Notes: generated by a model from the sequence alone, not told the origin. Numbered from the stretch's first letter, positions 23,044 through 40,160 are shown. The stretch is 42,679 bases of DNA from Bugula neritina (GCA_964035545.1 OZ037770.1:12422963-12465641), one strand, 5' to 3'. Program-made: numbers and translations.

Positions 23044-23259
23044 ATAATGGAGCAGCCGTGGTCTAGGGGTTAGAGCGTTCGCTTTGTGAACCTGAAGTTG
23101 TGGGTTCAAACCCCGACAAAGGCCATTGGTGATGTTAGGAAGAGCATCCAGTCATAATTGCTCCTGTGCCTCATTTGAACAAGTCCTTAGCCCGTTCTAA
23201 CAAAAACCCTTTCTATCAGGGGTTTCTCACAGGGATAGCGACTATAAACTTGCGTGAGA
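23044..23259 (+). mobile_element. tRNA-derived SINE, well preserved
   Basis: A tRNA-like head (A-box region GTGGTCTAGGGGTTAGAGC, B-box GGGTTCAAACCCC) is followed by the shared body GTGATGTTAGGAAGAGCATC and CAGTCATAATTGCTCCTGTG. The end is ACAGGGATAGCGACTATAAA then CTTGCGTGAG. Blocks 1 (about 17585-17625) and 3 (about 30090-30125) have the uninterrupted site, so this copy inserted after the blocks arose. A short possible target duplication ATAGT flanks it (23039-23043, 23260-23264), but the flank repeats itself and the exact ends are uncertain. Confidence 0.8.
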
Positions 23260-24108
23260 ATAGTGACATAATGGATGTAGTTAACATTACATAGTCATAG
23301 CCTGGCAACCAAACTCTTTAAGTTTGCAGCACTTGTGATTGTGAGTTAGTTCTTTAGGCTAGGGTTGTTTCGAACTTTGGTATTTAGCATTTTTGTATGA
23401 ATAAGAATAATTCAATAAAAACATTGCGTGCAAACTGTATGCTGCAATTTACTACAATCTCCTAGTTTTGTTATGTTTAATTACGAATTAATTACGCATC
23501 ATTTTCAAATTTAATGCTAAGATGATAAGCTCTATGGCTAATCAAAACCTGCTAAACAAATGAGCATCAAAGAAAAAAGACCTATAATAAAGCAAAAATA
23601 TTAAATTATTTTCTAAGAAGAAGCAAACCGACTATGAAATGTAGTAAACCAGCAGCCAGTATTAGATATGTGCATGGGTTTATCCGATTGGTGCGTGTTG
23701 CATTTGCTCATTGTACCTTATTTTACACGCTATGTATAGTAGCATTATCCATAGTGCTTGTAATATAAAAAGAAATGTAAATACTTATGGATGACAAAAG
23801 TATAAAAAATATTATTGAAATATTGAAACATGATTTACTAGGATGTTATGTCCAAGTTAAATAGTCATTGGCCAGCCAGGGTGGAAGAGAGAAAATACTA
23901 AAAGGCATTTTCTCTCAAAGCTTATTTATACAACAAAAGACAAACTATATTTTAGAAAATTTCAAATTTACTAAATCATTTTGTGAAATAAAAGAAAACA
24001 AACGGATTTAAAAAGGAAACTATGCTTCAATTAACAAGGTTTTTAGTGAAAGATTTGTCGAAAAAAGAATTGACTAGATACAACCTTATTAAATACTATT
24101 TTTTACTA

Positions 24109-24110
<2 letters not shown>

Positions 24111-24164
<54 letters not shown>

Positions 24165-24201
24165 ATATAATGTATGTATATATATATATATATATATATA
24201 T
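24111..24201. repeat. (TA)n microsatellite
   Basis: A TA repeat with small interruptions; a shorter version sits at the paralogous place 30931-30977. Confidence 0.85.
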
Positions 24202-24628
24202 GGGATTTTCTATTTAAACTCTAAAAATAGTTTTACAAATAAAAAGAAACAAATTATCGGTATTACTAATAAAATTGAATCATAAATTAATTCATAAATT
24301 TGTATTTTTGCATAAAATTTGCATTATAATTAATTTTTGTTCAGTTTATTGCATTATGCTAATTGATCTATTTCCTACATTTAACAAAAGTTTGTGAAGG
24401 AACAATAAGAAAAATTAACTGCATGGGTGTTTGAACCTAATCTGGAATTTTTCCCAATGATAATTTAAAAGCTACTACCACTCTAAACCTGTCACACAAA
24501 TTTTATTATTGTGGTCATTTGACATTTTTTCTCTTTAAGGTTCAGAAAATAAAAATGTGAACAGCAAAATAGAAGTAATTACAGCAACTATGTAAAATTT
24601 ACTGCTTGTAAGTTATACCTGCTATTGC

Positions 24629-26458
<1,830 letters not shown>

Positions 26459-26510
26459 TTTCTTGCAGCTCCTTGAAGCTAAATAATAATAAACTAATAA
26501 GTCTTTATGA

Positions 26511-26572
26511 GGAGAAAATGTTTAATTAAACGAAAGGTGTGGCAGCTAAGCAACCACTCATTTGATCGATTC
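26511..26572 (-). promoter_or_regulatory. Conserved upstream block of gene 5 (shared with gene 8)
   Basis: On the minus strand this reads TCAAATGAGTGGTTGCTTAG then CTGCCACA...AATTAAACATTTTCT. The matching block upstream of gene 8 (36706-36762) lies at nearly the same distance (about 50 bp) from ATG. Conservation while the rest of the flanks diverged suggests promoter function. The ATTAAACA part could be a weak TATA element. Confidence 0.45.
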
Positions 26573-27058
26573 TTTCTCAGGTTGTAGTTTACAAAAAAAT
26601 TGATTATTGTAAAAGTTTTCATTAAGCAAACATATTTATACTAATTAAAGCAATATATTTGTTCTTGAATAAAAAACAAATATTTAAATATATGTATATT
26701 TGAATCAAGCATGTTTTGAACACATAAATAAATTTCTTTGATCTGCATTAAGATATTAATTTTACATACTTTTTGCGTCTTGTTTGAACAAATATTTTGT
26801 TAATGATTATTCGTTGATTAAAGAAAATGCTTATAAATAATATATTAGTGTTTTTTTTTGTCCCACATAAATCTATGAAAATTGGAATATTGTTCCAGAT
26901 AATTCATGTTAGCTATTATAGCTATTAGCATTATAGCTATTTAGCAATCATTGGGTCAGTTATATAAGTATATTACTATAAAATTATATTGAACCAAAAT
27001 AAAAATAGCCTCTATAAATGAGAAGCGTCAAAGTGGGAAGCGTCCAAATAGGAAATTT

Positions 27059-27112
27059 AGCATAGCGTCTATAGCTGGGGAGCGTCTATAGCTGGGGAGC
27101 GTCTATCTAAAA
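27059..27112. repeat. Short tandem repeat upstream of gene 5
   Basis: AGCGTCTATAGCTGGGG is repeated about 2.5 times, next to diverged AGCGTC units at about 27024-27050. Otherwise 26573-27515 is AT-rich intergenic sequence with no gene seen. Confidence 0.6.
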
Positions 27113-27519
27113 TGAAACCCCAGCCTTAAAGCTACTGGAGAAAATATGCATACTGCCTGCTTAATCAAACTAACTTAACTACGTTCATAAGCCTCTATAA
27201 AGTGCGTAGACACTGGCGCTTGTATTTTCTATTTGCGGTTATGGGTGAGAACATAACAGCAGTAATTTAGTATAGTTTATATAGTTATAACCATTACAGC
27301 TGCGTATTGAGTTACTAAATTAAATAGTTTGTTTTATTAATGCAGACTATTCATAATACTATAAAACTTAGGGTGCTTTCGGATTAGACATTATTCGTTC
27401 AGCACTCTACCACATATAATCAAACCTAAACTGAAATTTATATGATCAGAAAAAATTGATGAACTATTAATCCTAGATGAATTAACTTAGAACGCCAATA
27501 AAACTGCATAAAAGCTTAA

Positions 27520-27809
27520 AGAACCCTTTACACACTTCACTTGTGCAGTATTAAAATACTTTTATATATTAGTGTTCATATACATAGACTGCTCTAAGAT
27601 CGTATAGGCCTAAACGAATATTTCTTTAGGATTTCCAATGTCGAAAACCTATGGAAATCCCAAATCATTTTAGCACATAGCCTACTCCTGCAAAATTATA
27701 AACCAAAATTGTTTAGGCATACAACCTTATTAAAGCAGTCTGTAAATGAAAACTAATAAGTATATAAGAATATTTTAACGCTCCACAAGTGAAGTGTTTC
27801 AGGGATTCT
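27520..27809. mobile_element. 290-bp MITE with TTAA target duplication (piggyBac-like)
   Basis: Terminal inverted repeats of about 40 bp begin AGAACCCTTTACACACTTCA on the left and AGAATCCCTGAAACACTTCA on the reverse of the right end. They share the core ACACTTCACTTGTG and end in TTAAAATA. TTAA flanks both ends (27516-27519 and 27810-27813). The paralogous site near 31970-31985 in gene 7 reads gccTTAAgctttgg with one TTAA and no insert. It has no coding capacity, so it would depend on a transposase elsewhere. TTAA duplication is the hallmark of the piggyBac superfamily. Confidence 0.8.
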
Positions 27810-27942
27810 TTAAACTTTGCAATAAAAAAAAAACAAAATAAAATTTATGGCAAATTTGCTACAACTATACTATTATAATTCTAAAATTCTAGCAAACGTC
27901 GCAAAGTATGTAATTATATACCATTCCGACAGCCTAACTTAC

Positions 27943-28169
27943 TCTCAAATTCGTTGAGAATGTTAACAGCCCAGACACAGTGTACATCTCCCAGGTCTAC
28001 TCTCCACCATGGTCTATTATAGTCCCGATTTTACTGTGTGCCATTGATGACTGCGTGTCTGATAGTTCATATAACCCATTTAATACGAGCTGGCTATCTA
28101 CTAGCTTCTCTGCCCCCTTAACAGTAATCAGCATCAGCATGCACAGATATGACATCTTTGCTGGTTTAT
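27943..28169 (-). pseudogene. Orphan broken exon C of the lectin family
   Basis: The minus strand keeps an acceptor, DKPAKMS, GLYEL-DTQSSMAHS and, in another frame, the PWWRVDLGDVHCVWAVNIL segment with donor GAGTAAGT. It is 227 nt where genes 5 and 7 have 204. Extra sequence in the loop region and a shift around 28010-28025 (the stretch before the PWW codons) break the frame, and TAG follows. No exon D is found on the 3' side. On the 5' side the sequence changes into type-I (gene 3/4-like) intron from which exons B and A have been deleted. It is a dead hybrid remnant. Confidence 0.85.
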
Positions 28170-28404
28170 CTAAAAAATTTTTTTAGTTGTGAGAATGTAC
28201 TCAAAAAAATTGGCTTCAGAAAAACTGATAGATTTATTTTATGTCTTTAATGGATAAATTATCTGTAATTAATCAAGCTTTGTTAGAAAACATGCATGCA
28301 GTTCGTGCAACTGTTGCTATATTTAAGTTGTCTGTGACTCTATATATAGGGAAAAATAAAATATTTCTTGTTACTCACAAGTGAGCTTAAAGGAAAGCAT
28401 ATTC

Positions 28405-30928
28405 CATCATATTTTACATATGATAGATTGTATAAGAACCTGCAGTTTTTTAAAGATCAAGCCTACATTCTTAGTTAAACATGTTGACAAGGATTTTTCT
28501 AAGTATTACAGCAACTGTAGAGTTTACTGCAATAGTACTGTGGCCTAATTGTAATGTGTTCATACTAGAATATTATTGTGATTGAACTAACTGCTAATTG
28601 TTTACATCAACAACACAGCAAATTAATTTATTGTATTTATTCTAAATAAATTTCCTTTAATAAAACATGCCATATTGTGCTACAGAGTGATTGCATGAGG
28701 TTGTTATACACATTGTGAAGTGTTATGAATATATTTCTGCTATTTTCTGCATTTTGTGTTTTGATTTATCAAGAACCTGGTCATACTAAGTTTTGATAAA
28801 TATATACTCATTGCCTAATGCAGAATATCTACATAATATTATAAGAAAGTGCATAAGCAACATGAAAGAAATATCTAACTATTGAGCATTTTAATAACAG
28901 TGAATCAATCAACGAAATATAGCTTGATGAGCATCTTTTATCTAGTATATAATGAACTTTACAACTTAAAAAGACAAAGAAACATTTACGACTGTATAAT
29001 GTAACAGGCTGCTAAAATTTTTTGGTCATCAACAGAAGATATTACTGCACAAGTAAATGTTTAATGCATTCGAAAATTAGAATTTCAAAAGTGCAGGTTT
29101 TGAAGAAAATTTTTAAATTTTGGAAAAACACTTCGTACATGTAACAAAACAGGCCTATGAATTCCAGACATGTGCACTTGGGGCATTTAACCTCTATAGC
29201 TCATTGCAGTGTTTCTTGATCAATTATTATCAATTAGCAAGCTTTTTGGATGATAAATTTGGAATTTAAAAAACTTAGCAAAGTAAAATTTATTTATATT
29301 CTAGTCCAATGTAATTCAAAACTAAGAACATGTATCCAATAATTAATATAGTGCACAGCAACAATACTTATATGGAAGTACTACATTATATAATACTTAT
29401 ACTAAAAGTACCGTAATGTTATAGGTTTGACTCTTACTTTTTGATGTAATGTATGTCTTATTATGGGCTATCATAGCTCATCAACTATTGTATAAATCAA
29501 TGTTTTGGTTTTGCTCAATTTTGACTAGTTATATTACACACAGCAGTCAATAGGCTGAAAGAAAAGTTTATCCCACGCATGACACCAGTGCACTCTAAGT
29601 TAATTTTGGTGGTCAAGCTGCAGTAACAACTCTATTTAAATAATAAGGAGAGACCGTGCTAGTAATGATGCAAAAGGTAAGAGGAGACAAATCTTAAAAA
29701 GAAAACATTACTAATTGAGGAGACAAATCTAAAGAGAGGACAACAGGATATGGAAGCATATAAAGCATATTCGATCTCACTCAAGAGTTGTCTCATCCAA
29801 CATTGTGTTTACAAAAGACAAATCTTTAAAAAAAGCATCACTTATTGAGGAAAAAAATCTAAATCATGTGGAAGCATACCAGAGTCATAATTGTTTTATC
29901 CAACATTGTATTTACACAGGTATTGATTTTCTATGCATGAATATTTTCAACAACCTTATGAATTACCAAATGTAGCAAATTTAGGGAGTGGCTAATTCTA
30001 TAATCTATTTGAAACTCACCTAATTTCCTTGCATTGTATTGGAGTTGTGTACTCAATAGTTGCATTTAGCCGTTCTTGCATTATGAGTATAATGAAGTCA
30101 CTATATATAGTGACATAGTGACTATAGTTAACATAACAGTCATAACCTAAGAACCTAACTCTTTAAGTTTGCAACATTTGTGATTGTGAATTAGTTTTTT
30201 AGGCTAGGGTTGTTTCGAACTTTTGTATGAGTAAGAGTAATTCAATAAAAACATTGCGTTCAACCTGTATGCTGCAATTTACTACAATTTTCTAGTTTTA
30301 TTATGTATAATTAGGCATCATTTTCACATTGAATGCTAAGATGGTACGCTCCATGGCTAATCAAAACCTGTTATTAAGGAAACAACGAGCATCGAAGAAA
30401 AAGAATTTATAAAAGAGGAGAATTACTAAATTACTTTCTAGGAAGAAGTAAACCAACCATATAAAATGTGGTAAGCCAGCGGCCAGTATTAGATACGTGC
30501 ATGAATTTATGCTTGGTGCTTGTTGCCTTTGTTTATTGTACCTTATTTTACACGCTATGTTAGAGTAGCATTATCCATAGGGCTTGTAATATAAACAGAA
30601 AATTAAATACATGTGTTTGACAAAAGTATAAAGAATGTTATTGAAATATTGAAACATGATTTACTGGGATGTTATGTTCACGTTATAGTCATTGGCCAGC
30701 CAGGGTGGAAGAGAGAAAATACTAAAAGGCATTTTCTTTCAGAGTTTATTTATACAACAAAAGACAAACTATATTTTAGAAATTTTCAAATGTACTGAAT
30801 AATTTTGTGAAATAAAAGGAAACAAACAGATTTAAAACAGGTACTAATTTTTAGTTTACAAAGTTTTTAGTGAAAGATTTGTCGAAAAAAGAATTGACTA
30901 GATACAACCATATTAAATACTATTTTCT

Positions 30929-30979
<51 letters not shown>

Positions 30980-31080
30980 GATTTGCTATCTAAACTCTAT
31001 AAATAGTTTTACAAATAAAAAGAAACAAATTATTGGTATTACCTATAAAATTGAATCATAAATTAATTCATTTGTATTTT
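28405..31080. repeat. Segmental duplication, block 3 (exons lost)
   Basis: A third copy of the block 1/2 sequence. Compared with gene 3, a stretch containing exon B is missing at about 28533. A stretch containing the LTR-like segment, exon A and the promoter is missing at about 28855. From there to about 30840 it follows the upstream region of gene 4, and on to 31395 it follows the 3' flank of gene 5. No coding gene is visible. Confidence 0.7.
30931..30977. repeat. (TA)n microsatellite
   Basis: Short TA run paralogous to 24111-24201. Confidence 0.85.
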
Positions 31081-31395
31081 TGCATAAAATTTGCATTATA
31101 ATTAATTTTTGTTCAGTTTATTGCATTATGCTAATTTATCTAATTCCTACATTAAACAAAAGTTTGTGAAGGAAGAATAAGAAAAAAATAACTGCATGAG
31201 TGTTCAAACCTAATCTGGCATTTTTCCCAATAATTTAAAAACTACTACCACTCTAAAACCGTCACACAAATTTTATTATTGTGGTCATTTGACATTTTTC
31301 TTAAAGGTTTGGAGAATAAAAATGTGAACAGCAAAATAAAAGTAATTGCAGCAAATATGTAAAATTTACTGCTTGTAACTTATACCTGCTATTGC

Positions 31396-34078
<2,683 letters not shown>

Positions 34079-35250
34079 TTCCTTAGGATTTTTAATCAAA
34101 TAGGCTTAATATTTTCGCAAGCTATCTGAAAAAAACATATAGTAACAAATGATACAAATACTTTATTTCATCTGATCTATGCTGTCTTGAAAATAAAATT
34201 TACAAATCCTGATTAGAAACTGGTAGCTATTTCACTTTTTGAATTAAAAAAATAAAACTAACTTACCTTCAACTTTAGACCTTAGATATGAATGGATGAA
34301 ACTTCTATATAGCTATATAGATTATCAAGATGAAGCATGAGATAAATATAGAATATTTAATTATACAGCACGAGTAGGCGAGTATAACGTTGCCAGGGTG
34401 TATTGAATTAAATGCCGGTTAGTTTTGCATGTACTATGAATTTATACATCGGGACGGTAGGCTTAAATTACAATAATTTTAAAAAATTCTACATTGTTCA
34501 AAGCCTGCTGATTTCCTCCTCAAAGTTGAAGTTTCCTCTTAGAGGAAATCCCCGTTAAATAAAACCCAATAAAATTATAAGTGTAGATTAAAATTTCCAT
34601 TAAGGTATCAGTTATCCTTTTTTTTGGATCAATATTTCTATAATCTGTGTTTTACAGTACATTGAACTTTCCATACTCCAAATGTTTGCATAATTTTTTT
34701 TCAATATAAACCCTGGTAAAGAGCAAAGCTCACGTAAAGCTGCTAGATGTACATCTATAAATGCTTACTCAAAGATTAGCTTTTCTGTTATAGAATAACA
34801 TTGTCTGCATAAAAGGAATATCTACACTATATCTAAAGTGTACATGAATCCAACACTATACGTTTATTTACTCTTGTCTGACGTTTGTTTATTCAAGTTT
34901 GCAGCTTGAAACCGCTCACTTATTTAATTTACTCTGAGCAAACAGGTGTTTGACTTTGGCCTTGATGCCGGCAAAGAGGTTTACTATATTTTGGAGGACA
35001 GTATATACTAAAATTATAACGCTGAAAATATTTCCTCTTGAACTGTGAAATGATAATTTTTTTTAATATACTAGAAACATGGTTGAATAAATTGAGCATA
35101 TATGTGGGGAAAATCAACAACTTTTATTGTGACATATAAAGAACAAAATGTTTTATTATATATAATGTACCCATCTTCAATCATCATAATACACAAACAG
35201 AAATTAATGGACAAATATACATAAGTGTAGTGTTGAGTATATTCAGTGGT

Positions 35251-35318
35251 CTCTGTGGTGTTTAATAGTTAGAGCGAAAACTGGCGGTCTAACGTTCGAA
35301 TCCCGGTAGGGCAAAATT
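35251..35318 (+). other. tRNA-like sequence (B-box intact)
   Basis: It has an A-box-like GTGGTGTTTAATAGTTAGAGC and a B-box GTTCGAATCCCGG. The anticodon arm and T stem do not form well, and no SINE body follows. It is probably a tRNA pseudogene or a truncated SINE head. Confidence 0.3.
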
Positions 35319-36155
35319 ATTTTATAAGTTGTCAAAAATAGCACAATGAGTTTTTTATTGTAAAAGTCACAAATTGTCTGTTTTGAGCAAAAGTTTAAAT
35401 AATAGCAGGATGGTATACACAGTAAGTAAAGCTTTTGTTTTAGTAATTAATTAATAGACACATTTAACCAATGGCCGAAAGTTGGGTGAGTACAAAAAGT
35501 TGCACCAGATTTCTACCAATTTCTCAAGACCTCTACCACAGTCCTTAACTCTAGACAACCGTCTTGAGTTTGACTTGGTTAACCCTCACAATGACTCTGC
35601 AGCTACAAGCATGAATTAATTAACTTCAAAAGACAAACAAATCCGTATAGCATAAAGATATATACTTCATAATATATACAATATAATGTTGTATATTTAG
35701 GCTTCACTGCAATCAATGGGTTTATTTATTGAAAACCATTTCACCAGGTTTGTAATTAATTATAAGAGTTTTTTTACTGCGAATAACACACAAATAAAAT
35801 GTATAATAACTAACACAAACGTTACATAATAGAGAGCTATCAGTACACAACTTTACACTAGCATTATCAAGTCTTTTCTGCCGGCTAGTCAATTAGGCAA
35901 GCTTTCACTATACACACACAGCTCCGCCTACTACTAATTACTGTTCTTGTCTCATTGGCTATCACGGTGGTGCCATCGCACTAAGAGCTGACATGATGAA
36001 AAAATGCATCAAGCCTCCAGTCGAGGGAAGAGTTTCTTTTCGATATATATACATAACATACATAATATAAAATCTCTACAATATAACTCAATCTGTGCAC
36101 AGCAACTGTCTCAGAATTGTCTCCTCATATTTCCCATTAGGATCTAGTGTGAGTA

Positions 36156-36331
<176 letters not shown>

Positions 36332-36705
36332 GTATACGAGAAACATTGTTGATTTATTACTTTATTATAGGTAAAATAATTCTATATATATATATATATA
36401 CTTATATATAACTCAAAATTGTAATGGATATTAATGCATAAATAGAGTTTAATGTACTAGAATAAAGAACTTCATTAAACAAATGTATTACTTATAAGTA
36501 TAAGTTTAACAAAATGTGTTTTACAATTTCCTTAATGCTATTGAATAGTATGTTTTCCAACGAGGACGCTATCTCGTAATCAATATTAGCAAGTTTAAGC
36601 AACTCATGTATTTAAAAGAAAAATATATCTGCTTCTTTGTTGAACTTTAATGAAAGGTTTTACTATAAGTATTTCTTCTGTATACATTGCATACATTAAA
36701 AAGAG

Positions 36706-36762
36706 TCAGTCAAATGAATGGTTGCTTAGCTGCAACATCTTTTGCTTAAATAAACATTTTCT
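36706..36762 (+). promoter_or_regulatory. Conserved upstream block of gene 8 (shared with gene 5)
   Basis: It reads GTCAAATGAATGGTTGCTTA then GCTGCAACA...AAATAAACATTTTCT. It matches the gene 5 upstream block in sequence and in distance to ATG. TTAAATAAA could be a TATA-like element. Confidence 0.45.
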
Positions 36763-36812
36763 GCCAAGATCTTTTGCTTCAATATCAGTTATCTGTGAGA
36801 AGCTGCAATAAG

Positions 36813-39633
36813 ATGGCTGGTAGACTTTTTGTATGCAGATTTGGTAAGTTTGCTATTTTTCCTATGGTAATTGTTTATATCATGATGATGTTTACAAATA
36901 TGTTATAAAAAATGAAAACAGTCAGTAAAAGTTACAAAGGATGTTTGTTTTTCTTCCTATAACGTACACTATAAACGCTATATTATAGCTACAATTCATA
37001 GACTATAAATAGTACGTAAAAGTATTAAAATCAACTACTGATTATAAAAAAATTTATATGGTTTTGTTGCCATTTTTTAGTACTGTTGGTAAAGCTTACA
37101 GTTCTGGTGGCTGTATTTGGCTACCAGACTGTTCTTTACAAGAGTTATGTCATACCAGAATCTCTATCCAATATTTCACAACATGACTCTGGGACAGCCA
37201 TCTCTACCAGCTACTGTGGCTTTAATTGTATGAGAAGAGAAGAATGCAACGGATTCACATTTGATTGGCTAACCAAGAAGTGCTCTGTTAAAACATGTGT
37301 TAACCCTAATCTGTATCCTGAAGGACAGGGAGATGATTCTGATTTCTACATCAGAGCAAATGTTGGGAAAAGATTCAGTAAAGTTTTAGCTAGGAGTAAG
37401 GGCATCTATATTTTACCTAAAATTGCTTTATGTTCAATTTGTTGAAAAGATTAGTTTCTATAAATAAAAATATTAATAGCTCTTGCTAACTTTAAAATGA
37501 TAAGCCAAGTTTTAAAAACAAAAGCTTGTAAATTTTAAAAAAGGGCAATCTATATTGAAAAAAAATCAATACAATTTTTTTTATAGCAATTAAAGCTAAT
37601 TTAATAAAAATGTTTGTTTTTCAGACAAGCCAGCAAAGCTGTCATCTGTTCATGCTCATTATAAAGCAGAAATGGCTGTTGATGGAATCTATGAAACACC
37701 AGATGAATCAATGGTGCACAGTAATCATGAGACTAGACCATGGTGGAGAGTAGACCTGGGAGATGTACACTGTGTCTGGGCTGTCAACATTTTTAACAGA
37801 TATATTAGTAAGTTAGACTGCATGAGTATAATTAATAGACAAAAATTTATGTGATTAATAGCCTAGATACGTACCAAAAACTGCTCGTAACTATAATAAT
37901 ATAGGACGCAACTGTTCAAGATAAAATTCCAGCCTCCGTTAATTTTGTTATTTCGTTTCATTCTAATTTGTCAATCAAAGATTTCAAAAAATTATCTATA
38001 GTGACAAATCCTATGTGCAGCAGTTGGGCTGTAAATTATTTTTCTAGCGCTATAATTTAGGACAAAAATTTGTGTCTATATAGGGATGTTGATAAAATAC
38101 TATAATTATATAATACTATAATAATATAATACTATAATAATATAATAATATAATACTATAATAATATAATACTATAATACTATAATAATACAATATTATA
38201 ATAATATAATAATATAATACTATAATACTATAATAATAAAATATTATAATAATATAATACTATAATACTCTAATAATACAATATTATAATAATATAATAC
38301 TGAAATAATATAATACTATAATAATATAATACTATAATAATAAAATACTATGATAATATAATACTATAATAATACAATATTATAATAATATAATACTATA
38401 ATAATATAATACTATAATAATATAATACTATAATAATATAATACTATAATAGTATAATATTATAATAACTATGTATATATATAATCTATAAGAGGGTACG
38501 CTTAAAGTCAAACAGACTGACTACAAAAACATTTTGATTGCATATTTTAAATTAACAGATTAATATGCTGGTCATCTCAAAGTCTATATATACACTCACC
38601 AGTTTATTGCTATAATAGATTGCTGTAGCCATAGCAACAACTATACACATGATTTGTACTAATACTATTCTCAAACCTGAATAAGTAATAAGTAAAAATT
38701 GTTTGTTATTTGAAATTATTTTATTTACTTCCTTGTGTTATTGACCAGGCCAAACTATTGGCCAACAAATGTTATCGTGCAAGAAACGTAATTACCTAGC
38801 CCCTGAGCATTTTCCTTATAGGATTATCTCTACTTTGCCATGAAGGTTAAGCATTGAGCTGTGCATAGGCTGAAGTGGTAATTAAGTATTCTTAAGCCTA
38901 AATTTTACTAATGTCCATTGTACTTATCATTGTGAGATTCTGAGTGCAGCTACATATGCATATGCATGTGCACAAATTTTTGTTAGATAGAGAAACGCAA
39001 TAATATGGTAATTATAATAGAATAATTATACAGTTTAATTTTGGCCTGTGATCATTCAAGTCTACTGTTTATGTTTTAAATTTGATGGAAACACTTTAAG
39101 GTTATTACTGCTATAACAGTTGTCTGTTAATGCTCAAGCATGAGGAAATTTTTGCATCCAACATTTAAACAGCAGCGTTGCAACTATAGCTGCATCTACA
39201 TTAATACATTTTATTTGGCACAGCTTTTAAAAACTTTTGTTTGTGTAATTTTGTGTCAGGTGCATGTATTTAAACAATTTTTTTATTTAATATAAAGCAT
39301 ATTATACAAATTATTAAAAAGTGCGTAATGTAGTGACTTTAGTTGTAGAACAAATGACATCATATTATAGTATAACACCGTTTATATTGTTTTTTAGGCT
39401 TACATCTTAGCCAGAGATCAATCAACACAGAAGTAACAGTGGCTATGGTAGAGGAAGATATAGAGTTTACTGGATCTAACAGAGAAGTTCTGTGTAAATA
39501 TGTTGATGGTTATCTCAACCAATACTACACTCTGATTACGTGTGATCAACCAATCAGTGGCCGCTTTGTCCAGATTCTGCTTAACGAATACACAATGTTA
39601 AACCTCTATGAGGTTGAAGTTCATGGTTATTAA
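36813..39633 (+). CDS. Gene 8: secreted PAN/apple-like + F-type lectin protein (4 exons, intact)
   Basis: Exons: A 36813-36843, B 37081-37395, C 37625-37807, D 39398-39633 (765 nt, 254 residues). Introns are GT-AG, phase 1. The signal peptide starts MAGRLFVCRF, followed by VLLVKLTVLVAVFG. The PAN-like exon has YCGFNC and EECNGFTFD. Exon C is 24 nt shorter than in gene 1; the missing codons fall in the loop before and after AVDGIYE. The pocket His is present (MVHSNHETRPWW). NRYISLHLSQRS gives both conserved Arg residues. The exon D core is almost identical to gene 2, but the C-terminal loop is EYTMLNLYE. The C-D intron holds a 370-bp minisatellite. Two long features follow the stop closely: a TA repeat and a foldback. 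AATAAA occurs at 39998-40003 in the foldback loop region, but whether it is used is unknown. Confidence 0.85.
38095..38465. repeat. ATAATATAATACTAT minisatellite in gene 8 C-D intron
   Basis: Imperfect tandem repeats of units such as ATAATATAATACTAT, with occasional AATACAATATT variants, cover about 370 bp. Confidence 0.9.
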
Positions 39634-39655
39634 ATGTTAGAGGTTAAATTTGTTG

Positions 39656-39656
<1 letters not shown>

Positions 39657-39743
<87 letters not shown>
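39657..39743. repeat. (TA)n microsatellite downstream of gene 8
   Basis: Pure TA repeat starting 24 bp after the gene 8 stop codon. Confidence 0.95.
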
Positions 39744-39746
<3 letters not shown>

Positions 39747-39782
39747 TATTACAGCAAGGGAGGGATCATGTGTATATGTTAC

Positions 39783-39869
<87 letters not shown>

Positions 39870-40036
39870 ATTGTATCGTGAGATTTTTAAAAAGCAGCGG
39901 ATAAAAAAGTGCTTAAATTATTATGTGTATATAATAATGAGCAATTATATTATTGAGGAAAAGAGCAATTTAATTATATAGATGTTGTTTTATGTGCAAT
40001 AAAACAACATCTATATAATTAAATTGCTCTTTTCCT

Positions 40037-40117
<81 letters not shown>

Positions 40118-40159
40118 ACATATATACATGACCCCTCCCTTGCTGTAATATGAATATAT
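39738..40159. repeat. Long foldback (nested inverted repeat) downstream of gene 8
   Basis: Inner arms 39946-39993 and 39999-40046 are 48-bp perfect reverse complements around a 5-nt loop GTGCA. Outer arms 39738-39786 and 40111-40159 match with two mismatches. Between the arms lie TA repeats (39782-39865 with a CA core, 40042-40114) and an unpaired single-copy stretch on the left only. The arms could fold into a very stable hairpin or cruciform. It may be a foldback element or a local inverted duplication; no terminal direct repeat is visible. Confidence 0.9.
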
Positions 40160-40160
40160 T

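Larger units (their letters stand above)
18495..24010. repeat. Segmental duplication, block 2 (contains gene 4)
   Basis: It aligns by eye with block 1 through the 3' flank, gene, introns and upstream region, with many small indels. A partial third copy spans about 28405-31080. Block 2 alone carries the SINE at 23044-23259. Apart from gene 4 no coding gene is visible; the 21700-24010 part is AT-rich upstream sequence. Confidence 0.75.

Noticed and set aside
26573-27510. Possible exon D belonging to the orphan exon C.
   Set aside because: I searched for the conserved TGGTTGATCACATGT and CTCTACCATAGC signatures on the plus strand and found none in this interval.
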